Notes: generated from the letters alone by a model not told the origin. Numbered from the stretch's first letter, positions 35,700 through 45,100 are shown. The stretch is DNA of 64,000 nt from Corynebacterium uropygiale (GCF_021568315.1 NZ_JAKGSI010000001.1:673287-737286), one strand, 5' to 3'. Program-made: numbers and translations.

Positions 35700-37040
35700 A
35701 TGGATAGTCAGCAGGAATTCGTGCTTCGCACAGTTGAAGAGCGTGATATCAAGTTCATCCGCCTGTGGTTTACCGATATTTTGGGTTATCTCAAATCGGT
35801 GGTCATGGCCCCCGTCGAGTTGGAATCTGCCTTTGAAGAAGGGGTGGGTTTTGACGGGTCCAGTATTGAGGGATTCTCCCGGGTATCTGAGGCTGACACG
35901 ATCGCCATGCCTGATCCCTCGACCTTCCAAATCGTTCCCTTCGATGGGGAGGATTCCCCGCTCCAGGCGGCCCGCATGTTCTGCGATATCAGCATGCCCG
36001 ATGGGCAGCCGTCGTGGGCGGACCCCCGCCAAGTCCTTCGCCGCCAGGTGCATTCCGCGGCGGCGGACGGCTTTGAGTGCATGGTCTCCCCGGAAATTGA
36101 GTTTTATCTTCTGCGCTCTGTGCTGACGTCCGGGCAGAGTCCCGCCCCGACCGATAATGGCGGGTATTTTGATCAGGCCTCGCATAATGAGGCCCCGTCC
36201 TTCCGTCGAGAAGCCATGCTCGCCCTGGAATCCATGGGAATCCCGGTGGAATTCTCCCACCATGAGACGGCGCCGGGGCAGCAGGAAATTGATTTGCGCC
36301 ACGCGGATGTGCTCACGATGGCTGACTCGATTATGACGTTCCGCTACATCATTAAGCAGGTGGCGCAGCGCAATGGGGTGGCGGCCTCGTTTATGCCCAA
36401 GCCTTTCCCGGGCTATGCGGGTTCTGCCATGCACTCGCATTTCTCGCTCTTCGAGGGGGAGAGTAATGCCTTCCACGACCCGGATGATGAGTTCAGCCTC
36501 TCGACGACGGGCCGCCAATTCATCGCCGGCGTCTTGCACCACGCGCGGGAAATCTCCGCGGTGACGAATCAGTGGGTGAACTCGTATAAGCGCATTATGT
36601 TCGGCCACGAGGCGCCGACGGCCGTCACCTGGGGCGTGTCGAATCGCTCGGCGCTCATCCGGGTGCCCACGTACCGGCTGGGAAAGGAGGAGTCGCGCCG
36701 GGTGGAGATCCGCAGCATTGATTCTGCCTGCAACCCGTATTTGGCATATTCCGTTCTTCTGGGGGCCGGGCTCAAAGGTATCCGCGAGGGCTATGAGCTG
36801 GATGACCCTGCCGAGGATGATGTGTCGCTTCTCTCCCGGAGGGAGCGCCGGGCCATGGGGTATATTGATCTTCCTCATAGCCTGGACCAGGCTCTCCGAG
36901 AATTGGAGAAGTCAGAATTGATGGCCGAGATTCTAGGGGAGCACGTCTTTGAGTTCTTCCTCCGCAGTAAGTGGGAGGAATGGCATCGCTATGAGCAGCA
37001 GATCACGCCGTGGGAATTGGAAACCATCCTTGACTACTAA
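35700..37040 (+). CDS. glnA2: Glutamine synthetase-like protein GlnA2
   Basis: 446 residues, GS type I fold. The N-terminal beta-grasp (FIRLWFTDILGYLKSVVM) and catalytic motifs are present: VGFDGSSIEGFS (latch), MSPEIEFYLL (metal Glu), HHETAPGQQEIDLR and NRSALIRVPTY. The site that is adenylylated in GlnA (Leu-Tyr) reads DVSLLSRRE, so the target tyrosine is absent. In C. glutamicum GlnA2 is dispensable and of unclear role. The gene sits 40 bases upstream of glnE, with a small stem-loop (AGTCGA/TCGACT) in the gap, so the two are likely co-transcribed. Base composition is slightly lower in GC than its neighbours. Confidence 0.93.
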   Translation: MDSQQEFVLRTVEERDIKFIRLWFTDILGYLKSVVMAPVELESAFEEGVGFDGSSIEGFSRVSEADTIAMPDPSTFQIVPFDGEDSPLQAARMFCDISMPDGQPSWADPRQVLRRQVHSAAADGFECMVSPEIEFYLLRSVLTSGQSPAPTDNGGYFDQASHNEAPSFRREAMLALESMGIPVEFSHHETAPGQQEIDLRHADVLTMADSIMTFRYIIKQVAQRNGVAASFMPKPFPGYAGSAMHSHFSLFEGESNAFHDPDDEFSLSTTGRQFIAGVLHHAREISAVTNQWVNSYKRIMFGHEAPTAVTWGVSNRSALIRVPTYRLGKEESRRVEIRSIDSACNPYLAYSVLLGAGLKGIREGYELDDPAEDDVSLLSRRERRAMGYIDLPHSLDQALRELEKSELMAEILGEHVFEFFLRSKWEEWHRYEQQITPWELETILDY

Positions 37041-37080
37041 GTCGATCATCGACTCGCTCATCGACTAAGGAGACGTTGTT

Positions 37081-40000
37081 GTGACCAGATCGGTACGCGT
37101 GCCTTCGCCGGCGGTGTTGGGGCTGAAAGGCGCCCGCGCCCAGGACGATCTTGAATGGCTGGGCTGGAACCGTCCCGAGTGCGCCGATATCCTCTGGGCG
37201 CTCTCGGGCGCCGGGGACCCGGACCTCGCCCTCAACACGGTGCATCGTCTCGTGGAAGCCCTCGTGGAGAAGGAGGGAGAGTCCGGGCGCGAGTCGCTGA
37301 CCGCCGCACTCATTGATTCCCCGGAGCTCCGCGTGAGGCTCTTCTCGCTGGTCGGAGGCTCGACGGCGCTGGGCGATCACCTCGTCGCCCACCCAGAGCT
37401 CTGGTCGGAGCTCCAGGCGCCGCTTCCCAGCAGGGAAGAGATGATGCGCGGCATGCTCGGCGCCGTAGACGCGCAGCCAGCGCACATTGAGCCCAAGGAG
37501 GATGGCCTCCCCCTCACCTCCTATGAGGATGGCGCCCGGGATGATCTCAGCTCCGCCGGCACATACTGGGCGGCGTGCACGGGCGCGGATGCCCTCGCCC
37601 CGCTGCGGGACACGTATCGGACTTTCGTCATGCGGATCGCGGCGCATGACCTCGCGGGAACTTATCCGGGGAATCGGCGCCGCCCCAGCCAGCCGGAGAT
37701 CCCTTTCCGCGACATCACGGGGCTGCTCTCGCACCTCGCGGACGCGGCCCTCACGGCGGCCCTGTCCGTCGCCGTGGCGGGGGTGTACGGGGAGAATCCG
37801 GTGGACACGCAGCTGGCGGTCCTCGCGATGGGCAAGTGCGGCGCTCGGGAGCTCAATTACATTTCTGACGTCGACGTCATTTTCGTCGCCGAACCGGTCA
37901 CCCCCAAAGCCACCCGGCTGGCTGGCGAGTTCAACCGGATCGGCAGCAGGTGCTTCTTCGAGGTCGACGCCGCCCTGCGCCCCGAGGGTAAGAGTGGTGC
38001 CCTCGTGCGCACGCTCGACAGCCACATCGCCTATTACAAGCGGTGGGCGGAAACCTGGGAGTTCCAGGCGCAGCTGAAGTCGCGCCCCATGACGGGGAAT
38101 ATTTCGCTGGGCAAGGCGTACATCGGGAAGCTGGCGCCGCGCGTCTGGGCCGCGAGCCAGCGCGAGTCCTTCGTCGACGACGTCCAGGCGATGCGCCGCC
38201 GGGTCATCGACAACGTGCCGAAGGACTTGCGCGAACGCGAGCTCAAGCTGGGCGAAGGTGGTCTGCGCGACGTGGAGTTCGCCGTGCAGCTGCTCCAGCT
38301 GGTGCACGGTCGCTCCGATGAGTCGCTCCGCGTGCTCGCGACGGTCGACGCACTCGAGGCCCTCGCCGCCGGGGGCTATGTCGGCCGCGATGATGCGTAC
38401 AGCCTCAGCCAGGCCTATGCCTTCCTCCGCCTGCTTGAGCACCGCCTTCAGCTGCAGCGCCTCAAGCGCACGCACGCCCTCCCTGCGGAGGACGATGAGG
38501 ACAACCGCCACTGGCTCGCCCGCACCTCGGGTTTCACGGGGGTGGGGAAGAAGTCCGCCACGGAACTGCTGGACAAGGAGATTCGCCGCGTCCGTCTCCT
38601 TGTCTCGACGCTGCACCGTCGCCTCTTCTACCGGCCGCTGCTGCACTCGATCGTGAACCTGAGTGTCGACACGCTGAAGCTCACGCCGGAGGCGGCGAAG
38701 CTGCAGCTCAGCGCCCTGGGATACAAGTTCCCGGACCGCGCCTTTGAACATCTCACGGCGCTGGCCTCTGGGGTCTCGCGGCGGGCGAAGATCCAGGCCC
38801 TGCTCCTGCCCAGCCTCATGGATTGGCTCGCGAAGACCGCCGACCCGGATGCCGGCCTCCTCAACTATCGCAAGCTCTCGGAGACGGCCTATCACCGCAC
38901 GTGGTTCCTCCGGATGCTGCGCGACGAGGGGATTGTGGGCCAGCGCCTCATGAAGGTGCTCGGCACATCGCCCTATACCTCGGACCTCATCATTTCCGTG
39001 CCCGATGTCATCCGCCAATTCGGTGATGGCGCGGGAGGGCCGAAGCTGCTCGCGACGGGCCCGGACACCGTGAAGTCCTCCCTCGTCGCCGCCGCGGGAC
39101 GCCACGAGGACCCCGACAAAGCCATCGCCGTCGCCCGCTCCCTGCGCCGCACGGAGCTGGCGCGCATTGCCTCTGCCGATCTCCTCGGCATGATGAGTGT
39201 TCCCGACGTCTGCCTCGCGCTGTCCACGGTGTGGGACGCCGTCCTCGAGGCGGCGCTCCGGGCAGAAATCCGCCACAGCCTCCGCGTCGATGGCTACCTG
39301 GAGCCGCCCGCGCGGATCGCCGTCATCGGCATGGGGCGCCTGGGTGGGGCGGAGCTCGGTTATGGCTCGGATGCGGACGTCATGCTCGTCGCGGACCCGG
39401 CGGAGGGGGTGGATGAGAACGAGGCCATCAAGTGGGCGATCAAGATCTGCGACCAGATGCGCTCGCGCTTGAACAAGCCCTCGGGGGATCCTCCCCTGGA
39501 GGTGGACCTCGGCCTGCGCCCAGAGGGGCGCAACGGGGCGAGCGTGCGCACGATCGGCTCCTATGAGAATTACTATCGCCGCTGGGGCGAGACCTGGGAG
39601 ATGCAGGCCCTCCTCCGCGCGACCGTCATCGCTGGCGACGAGGAGGTCGGAACCCGCTTCCTCCACGCCATTGACCCCCTGCGCTACCCAGAGAATGGGG
39701 TGAAGCAGTCGACCATCCGCGAGGTCCGCCGCATGAAGGCGAGGGTGGACAATGAGCGCCTGCCTCGCGGCGCCGACCGCAACACCCACACCAAGCTGGG
39801 GCGCGGCGCGCTCACCGATATCGAGTGGACCGTGCAGCTCCTCACCATGGAGAATGTTCATCTCCACCCGGAGCTGCGCAACACCTCCACCCTGGAGCTG
39901 CTTGATGTCTTCGAGAAGAAGGAGATCCTCCCTGCTGAGAGCGTCGAGACCCTTCGCACGGCGTGGCTCGAGGCCACTCGCGCGCGCAATGCCCTCGTCC

Positions 40001-40185
40001 TCGTGCGGGGCCGGCGCACCGATCAGCTGCCTGGGGCGGGCCTCTACCTCATGCAGGTCGCGGCGGCCGCGGGATGGAAGCCCACGCAGTACCAGGAGTT
40101 CCTCGAGCACTATCTGCGGGTGACGCGCCGGGCGCGGCGGGTGGTCGACGAGGTCTTCTGGGGAGAACCCAGCATGGAACCCTGA
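37081..40185 (+). CDS. glnE: Bifunctional glutamine synthetase adenylyltransferase/adenylyl-removing enzyme
   Basis: 1034 residues from GTG 37081 (AAGGAG 8 bases upstream). There are two nucleotidyltransferase domains: the N-terminal removing domain with MGKCGARELNYISDVDVIF (near 260) and the C-terminal adenylyltransferase domain with GMGRLGGAELGYGSDADVML (near 748). Each has the Gly-Ser-Asp-x-Asp metal motif. The linker is helical. GlnE adenylylates GlnA on its tyrosine when nitrogen is plentiful; the substrate gene glnA is at 50.9-52.4 kb. Length is typical for actinobacteria. Confidence 0.96.
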   Translation: MTRSVRVPSPAVLGLKGARAQDDLEWLGWNRPECADILWALSGAGDPDLALNTVHRLVEALVEKEGESGRESLTAALIDSPELRVRLFSLVGGSTALGDHLVAHPELWSELQAPLPSREEMMRGMLGAVDAQPAHIEPKEDGLPLTSYEDGARDDLSSAGTYWAACTGADALAPLRDTYRTFVMRIAAHDLAGTYPGNRRRPSQPEIPFRDITGLLSHLADAALTAALSVAVAGVYGENPVDTQLAVLAMGKCGARELNYISDVDVIFVAEPVTPKATRLAGEFNRIGSRCFFEVDAALRPEGKSGALVRTLDSHIAYYKRWAETWEFQAQLKSRPMTGNISLGKAYIGKLAPRVWAASQRESFVDDVQAMRRRVIDNVPKDLRERELKLGEGGLRDVEFAVQLLQLVHGRSDESLRVLATVDALEALAAGGYVGRDDAYSLSQAYAFLRLLEHRLQLQRLKRTHALPAEDDEDNRHWLARTSGFTGVGKKSATELLDKEIRRVRLLVSTLHRRLFYRPLLHSIVNLSVDTLKLTPEAAKLQLSALGYKFPDRAFEHLTALASGVSRRAKIQALLLPSLMDWLAKTADPDAGLLNYRKLSETAYHRTWFLRMLRDEGIVGQRLMKVLGTSPYTSDLIISVPDVIRQFGDGAGGPKLLATGPDTVKSSLVAAAGRHEDPDKAIAVARSLRRTELARIASADLLGMMSVPDVCLALSTVWDAVLEAALRAEIRHSLRVDGYLEPPARIAVIGMGRLGGAELGYGSDADVMLVADPAEGVDENEAIKWAIKICDQMRSRLNKPSGDPPLEVDLGLRPEGRNGASVRTIGSYENYYRRWGETWEMQALLRATVIAGDEEVGTRFLHAIDPLRYPENGVKQSTIREVRRMKARVDNERLPRGADRNTHTKLGRGALTDIEWTVQLLTMENVHLHPELRNTSTLELLDVFEKKEILPAESVETLRTAWLEATRARNALVLVRGRRTDQLPGAGLYLMQVAAAAGWKPTQYQEFLEHYLRVTRRARRVVDEVFWGEPSMEP

Positions 40186-40212
40186 GGAGTTCCTCGGGGT
40201 GGGCGGTGCTCG

Positions 40213-40218
40213 TAGACT
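40213..40218 (+). promoter_or_regulatory. Putative -10 for the 40225 gene
   Basis: TAGACT lies 6 bases before ATG 40225 in the short gap after glnE. Confidence 0.45.
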
Positions 40219-40224
40219 GGGGCC

Positions 40225-40563
40225 ATGAAGATCACCATGACCCTTGACCTTGAGAACCTTTCCTTCGCTGATCTCTCCGAGTTTTCCCAGGCTGCCGCCC
40301 GAAATGGCGTGCGCCCCGAGACGGAGATTCACTATGACCCAGAGGCCCGGGTGCTCACGCTGAGCTTCGACTCCGCGGAGACCACCGTCGGGGATATCCC
40401 GCCGGAGTCCGCGGACAATGCGGACTCACCCGGCGCGGCCGCCGGGGCGGGGGAGAAGCAGATTCCGCGGGACGTCGGCGAGCAGGTGGTGAACGGCGTT
40501 ATTGAGTTTCTCACCGGCAGGCGTCGTCCGCCGGAAGGCGGCTACGGCTCCTTCCTCTCCTAG
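40225..40563 (+). CDS. Uncharacterised small protein
   Basis: 112 residues. The N-terminal half has an alpha/beta pattern (MKITMTLDLENLSFADLSEF, then TEIHYDPEARVLTLSFD); the middle is a disordered Ala/Asp/Gly stretch; the end is a helix (VGEQVVNGVIEFLTGRRR). No family recognised. A -10-like TAGACT lies 6 bases before the ATG, so it seems to have its own leaderless transcript after glnE. Next is the ATPase gene, 16 bases downstream. Confidence 0.7.
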   Translation: MKITMTLDLENLSFADLSEFSQAAARNGVRPETEIHYDPEARVLTLSFDSAETTVGDIPPESADNADSPGAAAGAGEKQIPRDVGEQVVNGVIEFLTGRRRPPEGGYGSFLS

Positions 40564-40579
40564 GGGGTGAGGCGCGGAC

Positions 40580-41518
40580 GTGGTTGCTCCTTTTCTCTCA
40601 CAGATACGCATCGAGCTTCACCCCGAGCGGCCCGTCCCCCAGGGCTATGCGCTGCGGCTGCCCGTGATCCGGCAGCTCATGGTGGAGCCCTGGCACATCG
40701 AGGGGGCGGTGACCATCCTGACCGGCGAGAACGGGACGGGGAAGTCCACGGTGCTCGAGGCCCTCGCCAGCGCCCTGCGCTTCAGCGCCACCGGCGGCGT
40801 GCGCAGCGAGGACTCCATGGAGGTTCGCAAGCGTTCCGTCAAGGATTCCGCAGGCCTGGGTGGGCATTGCCGAGTGCGGATGCATCGCACTCCGCGCAAT
40901 GGCGTGTACCTGCGGGCGGAGTCACACGAGGCGTATGTCGGCGAGGCCATCCCGTCGCGCCACTCGCATGGGGAGGGGGTCTTCGAGATCATCGATGAAT
41001 TCTCCCTCGGCGGGGGCATCATTATTCTCGACGAGCCCGAGGCCGGCGTATCCCCCACGCGCCAGATGGCCTTGCTCGCGACGATCACCGAGGCCGCGCG
41101 CCGGGGATCACAATTCTTCATTGTCACCCATTCGCCCATTCTGGCCGGCATCCCCGGGGCCGCCGTATGGGAGTGCAATGATGAGGGCCTCCACCGGACA
41201 TCCTGGCAGCGCACCGAGTGCTTCCGCGCGATGGCGGAATTCATCGGCGATCCCGAGGGGACCATTCGCTTCCTCGTTGGTGGCACCGGGGGTACTGGGG
41301 GCACCGGGGGTACTGGGGCACCGGGGGCTTCTAGTCCTCCTCGCTCTGCTCGACGTAGCGAACGGCAGGGCGCGCGGTGGCGAGGCGCCTGCGTCGGGCG
41401 AAGAAGAGGCCCACCATGCCCAGCCCCCACATGCCGAGCACACCCAGCCACGCGATGCGGAAGTCTCCCCACTGGTACTCGGTGGTCTCGGAGGAGAAGT
41501 CGAGCAGGAAGCCCATGA
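40580..41518 (+). CDS. ABC-type/AAA_21 ATPase with probable 3' frameshift
   Basis: A soluble ATPase: Walker A GENGTGKST (near residue 48), Walker B IIILDEPEAGVSP (near 148) and the H-loop FIVTHSPIL (near 180). It resembles stand-alone predicted ATPases of the AAA_21/RecF-like group; function unknown. The frame as sequenced runs to 41518, overlapping the convergent MFS gene by 188 bases with an Arg/Pro-rich, clearly non-native tail. One more G in the last 9-base repeat unit (41315-41318) would end the protein at TAG 41332-41334 as ...GGTGGF. The native end is probably 41334 (about 250 aa). Confidence 0.75.
   Translation: MVAPFLSQIRIELHPERPVPQGYALRLPVIRQLMVEPWHIEGAVTILTGENGTGKSTVLEALASALRFSATGGVRSEDSMEVRKRSVKDSAGLGGHCRVRMHRTPRNGVYLRAESHEAYVGEAIPSRHSHGEGVFEIIDEFSLGGGIIILDEPEAGVSPTRQMALLATITEAARRGSQFFIVTHSPILAGIPGAAVWECNDEGLHRTSWQRTECFRAMAEFIGDPEGTIRFLVGGTGGTGGTGGTGAPGASSPPRSARRSERQGARWRGACVGRRRGPPCPAPTCRAHPATRCGSLPTGTRWSRRRSRAGSP
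41279..41326 (+). repeat. GGGGGYACY 9-base tandem repeat inside the ATPase gene
   Basis: Alternating units GGGGGTACT and GGGGGCACC (Gly-Gly-Thr coding). The last unit has GGGG instead of GGGGG, which shifts the frame by -1. Confidence 0.85.
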
Positions 41519-42740
41519 GCTGCGCCGTCACCATTCCGGCGAGGAAGCCGCCCATGTTGCCCAGGCCGGTTCCCGTGGCGACGATGGCCGGCTGGAGGTC
41601 CTCCCGGACGTAGTCGAAACCGTAGTTGGAGATCGGCGCGCAGCCGGCGGTCACGACGTTGATCACGAGGGCGGCGAGGAATCCGCGCGGCTGGCTGGGG
41701 AGGAAGAAGATCACCCAGGCCGCGGCGAGGAAGACGACGATGACAACGCCCGCGAGGTCACGCTTCTGCCCCAACCGGGCGGAGATGATGCCCATGAGGG
41801 GACCGCAGACCACGGAGCTCACCGTGTTCACCGTGAGCAGCAGCCCGACCTGCGCGGTGCTCAGCCCCATGCCCATCGTCATGAGGGGCACACCCCACAG
41901 CATGGTGAAGATGAGCTGGGGAAGCATGGCGGTGCCGTGGGTGAAGAAGGCCTGCCAGCACACCGCCTGGGAGCCCACCTTGCGGATCTGGGTGCGAAGC
42001 CCCATGCGGAGACGAATCCTGCGGCCCCAGTGGAGGTGGGGGAGGTGGATCGTCGTCGGGTGGAGGATCGGCTGGAGAATCCGCGTGCGCAGCTTCGCCT
42101 TGGCATTGCGCTGGGAGCTGGGCACGTACTCGGGGCTATCGGCCACGAGCACCGCCGCCGCGATGGCGATGAGAATGCCCACAGCCCCGAGGCTCACGAA
42201 AGCCCACGTCCAGCCCGCACCCTGAAGGAGGGCGAGGAAGGGCACGGCGGAGATGAACTGGCCCATCTGCCCAATCGACGCAGACAGCTGAGTGAAGATG
42301 GGGGTCTTTTTCAGCGGGAACCAATAGGGGAGAAGGCGCATGACGGCGAGGAATGCCGTCGCATCCCCCGCCCCGATGAGGACGCGCGCGCCAATCGCGA
42401 CCCCATACGACGTGGTGAGCCCCAGGAGGATCTGACCCACGCCCATAATGACCGCGCCGATGAGGAGGAGCTTGCGCGGCCCGAAGCGGTCGATGAGCAT
42501 GCCCATCGGGATCTGCGCGAAGGCGTAGACGCCCAGCTGCACGGCCGTGAACACGGCGATGCGTGAGGCATCGACCTGGAAGCGGAGGATCGCGTCGTGC
42601 CCGGCGACTCCGAAGCTGGTCCGGCCGGTGATGGCGATCATGTAGAGAATCGCTGCGGCAGACCAGACGATCAACGCTCGGGTGGTGACAACATCCTGTG
42701 GGTGAGGCGAGTTGTTCCGGGATGGTGGCGTGGATCTCAT
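41331..42740 (-). CDS. MFS transporter
   Basis: 469 residues from ATG 42740 with 12 hydrophobic helices in two halves, joined by a basic, His-containing cytoplasmic loop (IHLPHLHWGRRIRLR). The MFS signature between helices 2 and 3 is GMLIDRFGPRKLLLIG, and a second copy lies in ARLGQKRDL. The N-terminus carries TGRTSFGVAG, close to the ITRTSFGVA pattern of putative nitrate/sulfonate-type or drug-type MFS permeases. The substrate is unknown. Its stop shares CTAG at 41331-41334 with the presumed original stop of the ATPase gene. Divergent from thrC. Confidence 0.85.
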   Translation of the reverse strand: MRSTPPSRNNSPHPQDVVTTRALIVWSAAAILYMIAITGRTSFGVAGHDAILRFQVDASRIAVFTAVQLGVYAFAQIPMGMLIDRFGPRKLLLIGAVIMGVGQILLGLTTSYGVAIGARVLIGAGDATAFLAVMRLLPYWFPLKKTPIFTQLSASIGQMGQFISAVPFLALLQGAGWTWAFVSLGAVGILIAIAAAVLVADSPEYVPSSQRNAKAKLRTRILQPILHPTTIHLPHLHWGRRIRLRMGLRTQIRKVGSQAVCWQAFFTHGTAMLPQLIFTMLWGVPLMTMGMGLSTAQVGLLLTVNTVSSVVCGPLMGIISARLGQKRDLAGVVIVVFLAAAWVIFFLPSQPRGFLAALVINVVTAGCAPISNYGFDYVREDLQPAIVATGTGLGNMGGFLAGMVTAQLMGFLLDFSSETTEYQWGDFRIAWLGVLGMWGLGMVGLFFARRRRLATARPAVRYVEQSEED

Positions 42741-42848
42741 GTGAAAAAGCTTAATTTGCTGAAGGAAACGCCCCAAATGTACCCGCCCTTATTCGGGTCT
42801 GCCGGCGCCGCGAGGAGAGCGCAATGCGGTGATGCGCGTCCCAACTTG

Positions 42849-42854
42849 TAATCT
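42849..42854 (+). promoter_or_regulatory. Putative -10 for leaderless thrC
   Basis: TAATCT is followed by 6 bases and GTG 42861. Confidence 0.5.
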
Positions 42855-42860
42855 GGACCC

Positions 42861-44306
42861 GTGCAGTATTTTTCGACTCGTGACGCGTCCGCAACCCCCA
42901 TGGCCTTTACAGATATCCTTCTCGGCGGCCTTGCGCCGGATGGCGGACTCTATCTTCCTGAAAACTATCCACACGTTACATCCGCCACGTTGGAGGAATG
43001 GCGTGGAATTCTGCACGAGGGCGGATATCACGCTCTAGCGGCAGAGATTCTCCGCCTTTTTATTGACGACATCCCGGCCGAGGATCTCCGCGCGATCACC
43101 GCGAGGGCGTATCGCACCCCCACGTTTGCTGATCCGGCAATCGTCCCCGTGACGGAGCTTGGGGAGGGCCTTTTTATCGGGCACCTGTCGGAGGGGCCGA
43201 CGGCCGCGTTCAAAGATATGGCCATGCAGTTGCTTGGCCAGCTCTTCGAGTATGAGCTCGACCGCCGCGGGGAAACCATGAATATCCTCGGCGCGACGAG
43301 CGGGGACACGGGGTCTTCCGCGGAATACGCGATGCGCGGGCGCCGGGGTATCCGCGTGTTCATGCTCACCCCCGCGGGGCGCATGACCCCCTTCCAGCAG
43401 GCGCAGATGTTCGGTCTCGATGATGCACACATCTACAACATCGCCCTCGACGGTGTCTTCGACGACTGCCAGGATGTAGTCAAGGCAGTCTCCGCGGACG
43501 CCGACTTCAAGCGCGAGTATCGTATCGGCGCGGTGAATTCGATCAACTGGGCCCGACTGCTCGCCCAGGTCGTCTACTACGTCGCCTGCTGGCTGCGGGT
43601 GAGCCGCTCCAACGAGGAGAAGGTGAGTTTCTCCGTCCCTACGGGCAACTTTGGCGACATCTGCGCTGGGCACATTGCCCGCTGCATGGGTGTTCCCATC
43701 GATCGGCTAATCGTCGCGACCAACGAAAACGACGTCCTTGATGAGTTCTTCCGCACCGGTCACTATCGGCCGCGCTCCGCGGCGGAAACCCAGGCAACGT
43801 CCAGCCCCTCCATGGACATTTCTCGGGCCTCCAACTTTGAGCGCTTCATTTTCGACGTGCTGGGCCGCGATGCCGACCGGACCCGCGACCTCTTCGGCAC
43901 GCAGGTGCCGCAGGGCGGCTTTAGCCTTGCGGAGGATCCCGTCTTCCCGGAGATTGCCGAGCACTGGGGTTTCCTCTCGGCGCGCTCGACCCACGAGGAT
44001 CGCCTGGCGACCATCCGCGACATTCGGGAACGCTACGGCGTTCTTGTGGATCCGCATACCGCGGATGGCATCATGGCCGCTCGCACCTGGTCCGCGGAGA
44101 TCGATTCTCCGATCGTGTGCCTGGAGACCGCGCTGCCCGTGAAGTTCGCGGAGACGATCAAGGAGGCCACCGGCACTGAACCGCACGTTCCCGAGCGCTT
44201 CGCCGGGATCCTCGACGCGCCGCGCAAGGTCAAGGATCTGCCGAATGACGCTGACACCGTCAAGTCCTACATTCGGGAGTGTATCGAGCAGACCGAGGTG
44301 CGCTAG
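42861..44306 (+). CDS. thrC: Threonine synthase
   Basis: 481 residues of the long (E. coli/fungal) type of threonine synthase, a PLP enzyme converting O-phosphohomoserine to threonine. The PLP lysine is in AFKDMAMQLLGQLF (near residue 117). The phosphate loop is seen in LGATSGDTGSSAEYAMRGR, and FSVPTGNFGDICAGHIAR carries the Ser/Thr-Gly-Asn-Phe-Gly motif. The GTG start at QYFSTRD is normal for the family (usually MxYxSTR). TAATCT 6 bases upstream suggests a leaderless transcript. In corynebacteria thrC stands apart from hom-thrB, as here. Confidence 0.96.
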   Translation: MQYFSTRDASATPMAFTDILLGGLAPDGGLYLPENYPHVTSATLEEWRGILHEGGYHALAAEILRLFIDDIPAEDLRAITARAYRTPTFADPAIVPVTELGEGLFIGHLSEGPTAAFKDMAMQLLGQLFEYELDRRGETMNILGATSGDTGSSAEYAMRGRRGIRVFMLTPAGRMTPFQQAQMFGLDDAHIYNIALDGVFDDCQDVVKAVSADADFKREYRIGAVNSINWARLLAQVVYYVACWLRVSRSNEEKVSFSVPTGNFGDICAGHIARCMGVPIDRLIVATNENDVLDEFFRTGHYRPRSAAETQATSSPSMDISRASNFERFIFDVLGRDADRTRDLFGTQVPQGGFSLAEDPVFPEIAEHWGFLSARSTHEDRLATIRDIRERYGVLVDPHTADGIMAARTWSAEIDSPIVCLETALPVKFAETIKEATGTEPHVPERFAGILDAPRKVKDLPNDADTVKSYIRECIEQTEVR

Positions 44307-44373
44307 GCAGCCTGGCCATCGGCATCGGTGCCGCAGGCTCCTGTCCCGACACGCCACGAGAGGAGATCACATC

Positions 44374-44538
44374 ATGGCGCAGGAAACGTTCTCTCCCTAC
44401 CAGAATGGGGAGGAGTTTGATCCGGCAGCTTTTGCAGCAGCTATCCGTCGTGAAGCTGCCGCTCAGGTCGCAGCGAAGAAGGAGGCTGAGGAGGCGGCGT
44501 CGCTCTCCCCGGAGTCCGAGGGCGAGGATGCCTCATGA
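44374..44538 (+). CDS. Small uncharacterised protein
   Basis: 54 residues, ATG 44374 with GAGGAG 8-9 bases upstream. The sequence is a short amphipathic helix (DPAAFAAAIRREAAAQVAAK) plus an acidic tail; probably partly disordered. Its stop overlaps the ATG of the NUDIX gene (ATGA), so it is translationally coupled and possibly a small partner or leader ORF. No family recognised. Confidence 0.6.
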   Translation: MAQETFSPYQNGEEFDPAAFAAAIRREAAAQVAAKKEAEEAASLSPESEGEDAS

Positions 44539-45077
44539 CGACGCCGGAGTTCGTGCTCGCCCTTCGGGAAAAGGTGGGGCATGATCCGCTCTACATGGGT
44601 GGGGTGACGGCCGTTGTGGTCCGCGATGTGCCGCCGGGCGCTGCGGTGTGGGAAGTTCCCGACGTGCTCCTCGTGAAGAGGAAGGACTCGGAGGAGTGGA
44701 CTCCGATCACGGGGATCATCGAGCCGGGGGACGAGCCCGACGACACCGCCGTGCGCGAGGTCTGGGAGGAGGCGGGGATCGATGCCCGCGTGGAGGCGCT
44801 GCTCGGTGTTGGGCAGGTGGGGCCGGTGACCTTCCCTAATGGTGACCAGGCGTATTTCCTGGACACCTCCATGCGGCTGAGCCAGATCGGCGACGCCCGC
44901 CCCCGCGTCAACGACGACGAGAACATCGACGTCGGCTGGTTCACTATTTCGCAGCTGCCGCCGATGAAGCCGCGCTTCCGGCTCATCATTGCTGACGCTG
45001 TTGCGCAGATGAAGCGTCCCGCGGGTTACCGGCCGCGCATGGGCTACCACAAGAGATCGACTCATCCAAAGGATTGA
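44535..45077 (+). CDS. NUDIX hydrolase
   Basis: 180 residues. The Nudix box GIIEPGDEPDDTAVREVWEE followed by AGI fits G-x5-E-x7-R-E-U-x-E-E-x-G-U exactly (near residues 57-79). The rest of the fold (VTAVVVRDVPPG, PDVLLVKRKDSEEW and a C-terminal helix) is standard. Substrate (nucleoside diphosphate derivative or similar) cannot be predicted. Overlaps the small upstream gene by 4 bases. Confidence 0.92.
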   Translation: MTTPEFVLALREKVGHDPLYMGGVTAVVVRDVPPGAAVWEVPDVLLVKRKDSEEWTPITGIIEPGDEPDDTAVREVWEEAGIDARVEALLGVGQVGPVTFPNGDQAYFLDTSMRLSQIGDARPRVNDDENIDVGWFTISQLPPMKPRFRLIIADAVAQMKRPAGYRPRMGYHKRSTHPKD

Positions 45078-45100
45078 TTTTTTGCCATACCTCTTCCCTC

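Noticed and set aside
37003..40332. Open frame of over 1100 codons antisense to glnE
   Set aside because: Another codon-bias shadow; glnE has full conserved motifs on the plus strand.
41279..41518. Gly/Thr-rich and Arg/Pro-rich tail as a true domain of the ATPase
   Set aside because: The tail after the repeat is the mirror of the MFS gene, and one extra G gives a natural stop.
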